Source: Aselliscus stoliczkanus (taxonomy: Eukaryota > Chordata > Mammalia > Chiroptera > Hipposideridae). Taken from it: DNA of 64,000 nucleotides. This document shows positions 48,601-60,400 of the stretch, in pieces. Each line of letters starts with the position of its first letter. Position 1 is the first letter of the stretch. A program made the position numbers and the translations under genes. The notes beneath the pieces are model-generated. The model made no database searches. It worked only from the letters and a program-made list of their open reading frames with translations, and was not told the DNA's origin. The stretch covers positions 16,467,501 through 16,531,500 of the forward strand of contig CM066740.1 in the NCBI GenBank assembly GCA_033961575.1, given 5' to 3'.

Positions 48601-51600
48601 GGTAGCACTTGGCAAATATGTTTCATGAATAAATACCTGTCAAAAGGAAATATGTCAACGAAAAGTAAGGCATCAATTTAATTTCCCTGGAAAGCTTTGT
48701 GAACGTCTTAAAAGCAATGTGTACCAAATAAATCACCCCCAAAGGCCTTTTTAAGCCAGAGAGAAATAAGCAAAATCATTGATGTTTGAATGTTGAGATG
48801 TATTCACGCAGAAAACATTCTCGAACCCATCTAAAAGGCGCTGACTGATGAATCTCACAATAGTTTTAAAGGTCAAAGTTGCATTCTTATGGGATGTATT
48901 ATACTTTATGGTACGATAGGGCTTGTTTTATAATTCATATGGACAGTACATTTATTCCTATTTTATGGGATGTAAAATTATTACAGAAGAGGTTTATAGT
49001 ATTTATATACTTTATTTTGTTGTGATGTTTACATTGGGCCATACCTATAAAATGCCAAATTCTTGATCAAGGCTGTGATCCCTACAGTTTTTACTACATT
49101 ATTGCTGTGGGAATGAATATGATCTCCTTTGCAATAATCTACTTTAAAATATGCCTGCATTAAGCAGGGAGAGGAGCATTCCTTAGTTCCTCTCCCATTC
49201 CACTGGAGGGAGGAAGAGTTGGGGGTGTTATCTTGTCCTGGTTGAATTTTATGTGATTCCAGGGCTTAAAGATTCACTCCACTGTGTTCACTGAGAACTG
49301 GTGGGGAAGTTAAGGGGAGATAGGGATACAGCATGTTTTGATACGAAGTATCTTCAACGAGTTGCTTACACAGAGAGTCGCATTTTAAGAGTTAGGTCCT
49401 GGAAGTGAAAATTGCCTTGAAAACCCCATAGGTGTAGGATGTGGCCATGTTCGTAAGAGGCTGGTAGGAACTAAAACCATCCACAGGACAGCAACTTTGC
49501 ATCTCCCACCTCATGTTGGATCCTACATCTATGTTCACCGAGACCTGAGAGATGCCCGTGGTATTTAAATCTTTGTCTCTACTTTTCTTTGGGCCTCGCT
49601 GGTAGATACAGTTGAAGGCCCATCGGTTAAATATGTTTGTGGCACGACTCTAGATTATCCTCTCCCCACCATTCTCCACCTAGAGAGGTGGCACCCACAA
49701 GTGCTTTTCAAACCATGTTCTTCATTGCCGCTGAGGGACCGGGGCCAGGTGGGTAGTTGAGGATTTGTCACCTCCCCCCTGAAAACGGTTGACATAAACC
49801 TAAAATGCTGGGTTTTACCTCTACTTCTTCTCGATCAGTGTGTGGGAAGCGTTTCTTAATCTTTATGGTTTCTGTCTCATTTGTGATATGAAAGTGTTGG
49901 GTTAGATGCTCTACCTGTAAGAGAACCAGCTAAGCCAGAGACATTTTGGAACATCGCTGACTGCATTGCCCTGGTTTCATTAACACTGGGTTATAATAAC
50001 AGTACACGTACGGCTCACGTGCCTGGAGTTGCTAAGATAATGGAGGAAAGCTAATGGAGGAGCCATTTCCTCATTAGCTTCTTCATTAGTGACTAAAACA
50101 GAAGTAATGACCCCAGTGACAAAGGGGGACTGTGCTATAGCCTCTGCTGCAGAAGACTCTTCAAGGATGTCATTGCATATATACTCAAGATACTTTTATC
50201 TTGACAGAAAATGAATAAACTTTTTTTCTGGGAAGCTAACATTTCTTCAGTATGTATTTGTTGAGCTCTTTTTCAATAGAAACATTATTCTTTAAAAAAA
50301 ATTATCTTGAATCAGTCTTCTTGTAGGTGATTTGAAAAGAGGCTGGACTTGGGGATGAAGTTTTCAGAAGAATGAAATCTGCTGAGCCAAAGAGAGTTTT
50401 TGTGTTGCTTAGAAGTAGCGTTTAAAAATATTTTCTTTTTGGCATCATAATTAAACACAGGTGCTTTCAGAACAGCTAATAGAGATTTTGACATTGGTAG
50501 CCCATGTCAGAGTATATGGTTTATAAGCAGGCAACACTTGCATGTTTCTACTTTTATTTTCATGTCTTTCAAAAGAATTTTCTTTCCTCATCACTGGCTC
50601 CTTGGCCATTTTTCTCTGAGGCTTCCGGAGGCTTTCATTCATCCAATTTCTTGTCACCCCTAACAAAGTTGAGCAAATTAGAGCTGACTGTGTTAGGAAC
50701 ATCCTCTCAAGAACAGGCTTGGTGAAAGGAAACTAAAAGCAGTTTGCATTCACTTAGACACTGAGCATATCAACACAAGGCAGAAGGACTGGATTTCATG
50801 AGACACAAAAGTTAATGAAATTTTTTGGTTTCCACTCTTTGTTTCCCTCAGGTCAGCCACCATCCACCTATCTCTGCATGTCACGCTGAGTCTGGCAATT
50901 TTGTCTTCTGGCAAGGTAATGTGCTGATATATTTGTCTCCCATCATTTTTTTTTGTCATGTTATAGATTTATTTCATTCACAAACTTCTCTAAATGCTTG
51001 TTAAGGTCACAGTGGGCCCTGAACGTGGGCCTTATTGGAAGGATCTGTACACTTGATGTTCTTACCTCTCATCTCTGAACAATAACTGATATTTGTCTAC
51101 TTCATAGTTGAAGATTTAGGAAGATAATAGAGTTCTTTTGAAAAAATTCTCAATCTTTGTCTGAGTCACTGCCATTTATTTCTGTAACGTTTTCTCTCTT
51201 TATTTCACAGCCATTGGAAATTCCCCATGTATTTCAAGAGACATAGGATATTTAGTCACCTATCAGAGTCTAGACAGCAGAGGGGTTTTTAAATTTTATT
51301 TCTAAAATCAGATTTTACACTCTGACTTTTTTGTTTTCAGTTTGGGGTTGTTATACCTATATTCAGTTTAGACTTTTAGATTTGGGAGGGATGGATGGGT
51401 TGTTCTGAAGAATAAATAAGGCTGCAAATATTTCCTAAATCAATTAATTGATTTTATTAACTCCTTTATTAATTCAAAAGTCAGAGTGTACTACAGAAGG
51501 AGAATTTTAGCATCCTGGGTTTTCAAGCATTGAGCACATAATCAGTTTTTAAAACATGTTTCTCTGCTAACAGTGGTAACACCTGATGTTGCCATACTGC

Positions 51601-54600
51601 CATTAAAAAACAAAAACCTACAGAATTTAAAAAATATGAAAGTATTTTGTAAAAACGCTCTTTCCCTCCCCGCAGCCCCAGCCACACTGTTCCTCTCTCC
51701 AGAGGCAAATCGGTATTACCAGTTTAGTTTCCAAGTACCATGGTTTCTGAATCTTTGCCACTAAAGTTTTCAACTGAAACATGACTAGAAACTTCTCTAA
51801 CTTTTACTAAAACCCTCTGGAAATAATTCTCCTAAGATCTCTAACCTCCTAATTTTTAAGTATCATTGACCCCATAAGAACTTCATTATTAAGTTATGTT
51901 ACATCATGCGAAGGATCTTCTCAACATGGTTCCTGTGTGCTCTTTACATTACCCACAGTCTTCTCCTCAGCTCTCTTCTCTTCCTCCTCATCAGGCTTTT
52001 CATGGGAAATCCCACCTACTCCCATAGGCCCATGACTCCCAAGCCTTTCTTTCTTAAATTCAATCTGACATTCCTCTACATTTTAATTAGGTTACTAGAC
52101 CATTTATATTTATTGTGATTATTAATGTAGTTAGGTTTAAATCTGGCCTCCTGTTTTCTATTTGTTGCACCTGTTCTTTCTTCCCATTTTTATTTTTTTT
52201 CTGCCTTCTTTTGGACTGAGTACTTTTATGATTCCCTTATATCTCCTTTGTTGACTTATTAGCTATACCTCTTTGTTTTATTTCTTAGTTGTTATTTTAG
52301 GAGTCATATATCTTTATGCATCACAGCCTGTCTTCAAATAATGTTATGCCACTTCACCTATAGTATGAGAAACTTACAAAATATACTTCTATTTCTTCTT
52401 TCCCAACCTTTGTGCTATTGTGGACATACATGTTACTTATGCATGTTATAAACCCTGCAATACATTGTTATTGTTTTTCCTTGAAACAGCCAATTATCTT
52501 TTTTTTGTAGCAGCTTTGTTGAGATAATCAATGGTTTTTAGTATATTCACAGAGTTATACAATCATCACCACAATCAATTTTATAACATTTTTATTACTA
52601 AAAGAAAAAAAAATGCTTTAGCCAGTTGCCCTCTTCTATCCCAACTTCCAATTTCCATCACCCTCTTCCATCCTTAGACAACCACTAACCTATTTCCTGT
52701 TTTGATAGATTTGCCTAGTCTGGCTATTTTATATAAATGGAATCATGTAATATGTGGCCAGGGGCTTTCTGGTCCCAGCCCACTTCTCTCCTAGACCATG
52801 GCCACAGATGGCCACTCTGCCTTCATTTCTACTGTCCTGTGGTCTGTGTATTGTCACACAGCAGCCAGAGGGATCATCCGTCTCTGCCACTCTTTTTTAT
52901 TCCTTGTCAGCACTACCATTCATGCAAATTAGAAAAGTCTGAAATCATCCACAAATTCGCCCTGTCATTCACAATCTGCATCTGATTTGTCACCCATTTA
53001 TGTTTTTATTTTTTCAATGGTTCTGGGATCATTTCCTTTTACTCCATCCCCACCACTACTGTCTTGGTTCACTACATCCTCATTTAACACTTGAGCAACC
53101 AGTAGCCTTGTCACATTTCACTTGCTTTTTATCTCTCTTGCATCCTGTTTCATTCTCCATATTGTTGCCAATTGTCTTTGCAAAGTGTGTATCTAATCAC
53201 GTCAGTTCTCTGTCTAAACGAATACCTTATTTCCCCCCAGTGCACACAAACCAGACTTCTTAGCCAGGCTGTAGAGGCCACTGTTTTATGTACTCAATCT
53301 TTCTACTCTTCTCTCTAGGCAATCTGAAACCGCTAGGACAGAACCACACTTGTTCTCTTACACCCCACTCCCCTTGAACAAGCTATGTCTTCTGCCTTCA
53401 ATTGCTTTTTCTCTGCGTGGTAAACTCCTACTTATTCTTCAAAGCCCATTCTAAGTGGCTCCATCAGACAAGCTTCTTCTGATGTCTTCCCCAAGTATGT
53501 TGGTTATTCCTTCTTCTTTGGTTCCATTTCACCTTACAACATACTCTCTGTGTGGGCCTCACTGGTTGTCGCTTCTGTCTGCCTTTCACATTGTGAGCTC
53601 TTCCAGAGGAGGTCCTTCATCTTATAATTTTAGTCCCCCTGATTTTGTTCTGGGCATTCGGTTGGTACTTGTAGAGAAGAAAAAGTTATCCTATATGACA
53701 ATGGTTTTTATTATGAAGAGATTGTTCTGTATCATGACGGATCATTTATGCTGCCTAAGAACTCTCGTGTCTACCTAGCTCGCCTGCTAAATATGTAATA
53801 TTTGGTATAATTTTATTTCAGATGTGAGATGGAAAAACAAATTCTGGGGCAAATCCATGGAAATTGTTCCCATTGGCACAACGCATGTGACTCTGCCAGC
53901 GTAAGTCCTTCTTCTGTGGTTTAGGAACTTTATAGAGTTTAGGGCCGAGATATAGGTTTAGGAACAGAATGCACACTATACCCCAAGTCATTGAGCGTCT
54001 GTTTCTTCCTTCTAATCTGTTTCACAGTAGGTTTAAATGGTCCGCATTTTGACAACCTCACATTTTCTTTGCCTCAAATGAAAATGCTTCCGGGAGACCA
54101 AAATTTCCAGAATAGATGCTTTTAAAAAACTCATTTCTACTTTTTGACAAAATTAAGAATAGTGGTTTCTCTTTAACACTGTTGTCCTGCCTCAGTGTCA
54201 AAAAATTCCTTTGAAGAAGGATATGGCCTTGACATTTCAGGGATCACTGATACTTATTTATAAAGCAAAAATGGTTATGAGCGTGGCCTCTGGAACCAGG
54301 CTACCGGGACTCATGTGTTCACTGTGCTACTTGCTAGTTGCAAATACTTGGGAGGTTACTTATCCTTTCTGATCAGCAGTGCCCTCAACTGTGAAATGGG
54401 GATACTAAACCAACTGCTTCACAGGGCTGTTTTGCAGATTAAACAGATAACATATGCAAAGCATGTAAAATAGTACTCGGTACATAGTATCTACCATAGA
54501 AGTGTTTTGTCTTATTACCATTATTTCACTCTGTAAGTAGTATTTGCATATTTTCTCATTGTAAACAATTTAAGATCTCTGTATCTTAAGATTTACATAT

Positions 54601-57386
54601 AAGATATATGTATGCATATACATGTGTGCATGCATAGACACGCATACATAGGTATGTACCTCTATGTGTATATATGGCTGCGTGTGGAGAGAGACAGCAA
54701 ATTGTGAAAACACCCCGTACTTTCCCCATTGCCACTTCCCTTTCCTAGACAAGTCACCTCTGGCTCTTAGCTCCCTCCTCTGTCAAAGGAGGGGGTAGGT
54801 TGTTCCAGGGGACCCAGCTTCTAGTGGAGCCTCTAGCCGCTTCTCGAGCCCCCGAGTCTGATGGCTGTGGCCCTCCGTGGTGTGCCCATCTCCTTGGAGA
54901 GTGAAGGCCCAGGATGCCCAGCATGGCTTCAGTGCTCAGTCAGGGTTGGCTCTGGAAATGAAGGAATGAGTAATACGTTAAGTGACTTAATGTTAAAAAT
55001 AACAGTGCTTGTTTGCGTTTGCTGCTGGCTCCTCTGGGAATTGTTCCTCTCACTTTTTCCTCCTTTTTAGTTTCGGAGACCATTTTGAGTGGAATAAAGT
55101 GACCTCTTGCATCCATAACATCTTAAGCGGGCAGAGGTGGATTGAACACTACGGAGAGATTGTCATCAAGAACGTGAATGACGATTCCTGTCACTGCAAA
55201 GTGAATTTTATAAAGGTAACCTGGGTGGGCCCTGGGAGCTCTGGGGCAGGAAAGGCCTTGGCAGAACTGGGGCCTCAGGGCACAGGGGGTCTTGGGGAAT
55301 TTTTCGCCTTCCCTTCTGTGCCAGCAGACATGCCGTGCTAGGGGCTCCCTGGTCCCAGCCTACCTTTCTCACCTGGATCTTCCTTCCACTCACTCCCCTA
55401 TTGCGTCTGTCCCCAGTGCCACAGCCAGAGGGCCCCTCGTAAAACATGTTGGCATGCTCCAATATGGATGAACCCTAAAGACACTGTGCTGAGTGAAATA
55501 AGCCCAACACAAAAGGCCAATATTGTATGATTTCATTCATATGAGGTACCTAGAGCCTCAAAGTCATAGAAACAGCAAGTAGAATGGTGGTTGCCAGGGG
55601 CTGGCGGGGGCGGGGGGAGGGTGAGGAAGGAATGGGGAGTTATTATTTAATACGGAGTTTCAGGTTGGGAAGATGAAAAATTTCTGGAAATATATAAGGC
55701 AATGGTTACACAACATTATGAATGTAGTTAGTGCCACTGAATTGTACACTTATAAATGGTTAAAATGATAAATTGTATGTTATGTGTGTTGTACCACAAT
55801 TATACAAAAGAAAGCCACATTTGACCCAAATCCTCTGACAGCTTCCATCTTTCTGAGTAAAATCCTGCATTCTTACAATGGCCTACAAAACTCTGAACGG
55901 CCTGCACTCTCCCCCACCTCCCTACACACGTCACCCTCATTTCTCTCCAACCTAAACTCCTACTACCCCCTCATCCCTTTCATCCTCACTGTCCTCTGAC
56001 TACACTGGCCTTCTTACTCTCTCTTCCTTCTGCTTGGACCCTTCTCCCAGATCCTTCCATCCATCGCCTGCCCTGTCTTGTGTCCCTCTCTACCTATCCC
56101 ATTTTCTTCAAAGTTTTTAGTATTGTCTGTAGTCAGCTTGCTCACTGTTGGCTTACTTGTTTATTTTCTGTTTCCCACACCCTCCTCACCATTCCTGACT
56201 CCAGAAAAGCAAAGGCCTGGCCGGTCTTGCTCATGGATGTAGCCTGATGCCCGGAAATGGTGCCTGGCACCCAGCAGAGGCTCATGAATATTCACAGGAT
56301 AAGAGAACAGATTGTCAGACTGGCCTGAGGCGAAAAACATGAGATAGTCTAACTTCCTTTACTGGAACCCTTCTCCCACCTTCTCTCCCTCTTTAGCATC
56401 CCTCTTGCCCTTAAAAATCACCTATTCCTAAAATGGCCTTAAAACATTACCCTCCTCAGGAAATATTTGCGTAGAATTAAGATCAAAATCAGAAGCTAAG
56501 AGATTAGGTTCTATCTGTGGAGTTTCATGCAGTACCTCTCTGCACCACTTGTAGCTGGTGGAGGACATTATGGAGAGGTGGATTGGGGTCTTCCTTATAT
56601 CCTATAAGTCAAACTGGGTTGTCTTCAGGCATAAAGCTAGGAGTGATTTGGGGTAAAATAACAATGACCCTGCCTTGATAGCTTCATCTAAGCTCTCTGC
56701 CAGAAAAGAAACAAAGGCAGCTTGGAGTGAGAATCTGATCTAGGGGAGAGCCACCTAGTTCTCAGCATTTTCTCCAAGGAAATGTGCTCAACTCCCATTT
56801 CTGCCATCCACCTGGCACTCACCCACTTAGGACCAGAGAATAGATTTTTGTAGGCAAGAGAGATGAAAAGAATTAGAACATTGGACATGCTTCTGGTGTT
56901 GAAAGAGGATCTGAAAGCAGATGCAGCCATTACCTGTGGAACATGGCTGCCTCCCTCTGTGGCATCTCATTGCATTGCCAGAATTGGATCTGGTGGCAAA
57001 TATCTCTAAAAAAAAAATCTGACTGAAGCTTCAGATTAAATTTAAGAGACCGGACAGTATTGGTTGGTTAACAGAGCAGCTTCTTTGAATGGTGTACAAA
57101 GGACTGTCTAGTTCCTTTAGAGAAAAAAGTGAGAGCTCACTTTTACATTTCTGATTCAGCTCTGAGATGCTGCCAAACTCCTTCCTTCCTCCCATTTTTT
57201 ACCATAGACTTGGAATGGGGAAGCCAACCCACCAGAATACGGCCTGAAAGTGCCACTCAACTTTATTGGTTTCCAAATATGGATTCTGTTTGGGCTGAAA
57301 ATAGTACTAGGATTTTTGATTTATGGAGTGATGCCTTCTGTTCTTTCCTGGAGATTTTTTATGGCAGCCGGGTAACTGGGAGATTT

Positions 57387-57420
<34 letters not shown>

Positions 57421-60400
57421 AAAAATCAACTCTAGAGGGTTGGAGCTCCCTCTGCTGGCCGCAATGTGGTACTGTATAAAACCCACAAGGCTGAGCTGAG
57501 CTGGTCTCAGACCAGGACCAATTCACAGGGTCAATATGGGTTGTATAAGGGTACTATGGGTTGGTTGAACAGATCAAGTTTTGAAGAAAAAGATAAAAGA
57601 ATAAACCGAAAAGTGATTGGTTTACAGAGCAGCTTCCTTGAATGGTTCACAAACTTCCTTTTAGAGAAAAAATTTCCTTTAGAGAAAAATACTTCCTTTA
57701 GAGAAAAAATTGTGTAAGTTACATTTCTTTTAAATTGCAATAGTCCAAGCCACAGTGAGAGCCAGCGAGCAGCTGTTCCAGGTGAGGGGCCACCACACTG
57801 TTTGGTTGATGTGTAAGAGCCAAGCCTTCCCTTCCTACATTGCTTGTAGAAAAAGTAGGGGGGAAAAAATGTGTTTTACACACTCAAAAATGTATCAAAT
57901 GCTGATTGTTGAGTTGCAAACTATAAATAAAGGGTTATCTATTCATTTTTATTAAATAATTAAAATGTGATTTAAAAAAAGTTAGAGCCCAGAACTGGCA
58001 AACTATATGAAGTGGAGAATTATCCTTTTTGTTTGTTTGTTTCTCTCAATATCTGTAATAAATTGACCCCTGAATACTAAACAGACAACCCTCATTTGAA
58101 TCCTAGGCAAAATACTGGAGTGCTAACGCCCGTGAAATTGAAGGTACGGTATTTGACAAGAGTGGAAAAGCAGTGCATCGGCTATTTGGGAAATGGCACG
58201 AGAGCATCTATCGCGGTGGTTCATCCTCATCTTCTTGTATCTGGAGAGCGAGTTAGTATCCGGGTTAATTAGCCCCAGGCAAGGCGGTGAGGGTTGGGGG
58301 GCGCCTGGGGGTCGGGGGGGGGCATGGCCAGAGGAACTGCAGCTGGGCGGGCATCAGTGTCCACCGGTGTCTCCAGCCTGCTTTGAGCCATATTTGAGCT
58401 ACTGTCCCTTCTTTCATTCCCCTAATCATATCTCAGACTCATTCTCATGCTTATTGATGCCTCTGTTGGGCTGGTGGGTCCTGGGTTCTTAATCCCAGAA
58501 CAAAGCCATTGCTAATCCACGGTCACTCTATCTTCCAATCAACACACATCATTTCTGTGCCTGTACTGGGCCCTCAGAAGGAATATCAGTGAAGTACAAG
58601 AAGTCATTCTAGAGTAGGACAAGGGGAAAATGTTACCGGAAAGGCAGAATGACCTCGGGGGTTCTACAAGAATTAGGTGTCCCCCATATTTGCCCAATAC
58701 CACAAGCCACTCTGATTTCTCCCATAGTTCCAGAAGAATACTGAGCCCTTGAAGCAGCTCTGGGGAGAAGGATTAGGGAAACCAAACCTTCATAACATAT
58801 TTCCAGAACATTTTAAGACTTTAGGTCATCTTCTAATCTGATAAGTATGTTTCCAAGTCATGGTCATAATATAAAACCATTGTTCTGGGCCGGCCGAGTG
58901 GCGCATTGGTTAAGCGCTGGTTTGGGGATGCCAGCGGCCCCGGTTCGGATCCCACATGAGGGCCAGTGACACTGCCCTCTACAGCTGGCAACAGCTCCAC
59001 CTGGAGCTGGGCTGTGCGAGCCCCGGTGATGGTGTGGGCTGCAGCCCCTGCTGCAGTGGGCTGCCACAGGCTACAGTGAGTGGCCCGCAGCCAGCGTGAG
59101 CGGCTGGCAGCCAAGCGTGAGCTGCCAATAGCCGCGATGAGCGACATCCAGAGGCCAGCGACAGATCTGCCTCATCCGGGAAGAGCGCAATGACGATACC
59201 AACAGTGAAGCAACATCCTCCGCAACTAAAACTGAAGAACAAGAAGACGGCAACTTGTCTGTTCCCCTTCCCCGATTCCCCAACGCTGTTCCCCTCCACC
59301 AATTCCCCAATAAAATCTTTAAAAAAAAAAAAAAAAAAACCATTGTTCTGAGAAACCGCCATTAGGATGCTTTAGGCTGATCCAAACCAAGTAAGAAAAC
59401 CATTCTAATAGTGGCTTGAGCAATTAGGATATGGGCTAATACTTAATAATAAGTGAGGGGGGTGGGGAGCCCCAGGGTTGTTGACAGGCAACTTAACCTG
59501 TATCAAGACCACAGATAATTGAAGGCACATTCTGTCACTGCCAATATGGGGGTATTATTTCCCCTCATGGATGCGAAACAGTTGTCACGATTCAATATCA
59601 TATCCCCATATGACAGCTCACCAAACAGAGAGAAGGGAGGACAAAAAGAGTTTTCTTTGCTCTTCTCTCAAAAATAAAGTATTTCCTACGATCCCCCAGC
59701 ATATGTGCCTTTACATTTTATCAGGCTGAAGTGGACCCAAATCCATCTTTGCACCAATCCTGGGCAACTGGGTAGGTGGGAGAGATTCCGATGGGTTCAG
59801 ATTCATGCCCTGAGGAGGGCACAATGCCACCTGACCAGAACATCTTCCCATTAGCAAGTAAGAAAGGGAGGGGGCTGTTGAGGAGGCAGCCAACAGTCTC
59901 TTTCAATGGGTAGCAGCCACATCTTCCTCCATCGCAGAGGTTGCCATGAAGCTTGAATGAATTGGCACCAATAGCTGCCTTCCGGGCTTCAGATGTTCAA
60001 AGGCAGTCATGAAATTCTGCCCGTGATACCCTCGCACAGATGCTTTTGCCATTGTAATTCACTGAGTTTATGTCTTCACCTTGGCGGTGAGCATCCCTGG
60101 CCCATCTTCAAGAAAAAACAGTGTCTTTACTCTGATGGATGGGAACTGGGGTGGGTTTTTGAAGGCCGATTGGGAAGCTTTGATATTCTTTTCATGCTAA
60201 GACACATAGAGAATTAGACCTAGAATTTGACCGAAAAAAAAAAAAAAGGACTTGGGCCAGCCGAGTGGCGGTGGTTAAACACTGGATTGGGAAGCCAGCG
60301 GCCCCGGTTAGGGTCCCACATATGAGGACCAGTGACACTGCCCTCAAAAAAAAAGAAAGAAAAAAAAGGACTTCTGAAGCTCAAAAAATGGTCTGCAGAA

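Larger units (their letters stand above)
42460..50851 (+). other. OSBPL3: OSBPL3 intron between exons 14 and 15
   Basis: 8.4 kb. Contains one short SINE (43816), MIRs (43150, 44440, 48185), an L2 (46370-47165) and an AAAC repeat at 47628. The stretch 48600-50850 shows nothing I recognise. Confidence 0.7.
50916..53821 (+). other. OSBPL3: OSBPL3 intron between exons 15 and 16
   Basis: 2.9 kb. Mostly antisense L1 3' sequence (51590-52750) followed by an L2 fragment (53130-53680). Confidence 0.7.
55216..58106 (+). other. OSBPL3: OSBPL3 intron between exons 17 and 18
   Basis: 2.9 kb. L1 3' tail (55440-55805), L2 (55815-56300), an AAAAC repeat at 57389 and two related copies of an unidentified sequence at 57058 and 57612. 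Confidence 0.7.

Noticed and set aside
58833..59362. Overlapping minus-strand frames with repeated Gly/Ala/His-rich text
   Set aside because: They are the reverse complement of the GC-rich body of the long composite SINE, not a gene.
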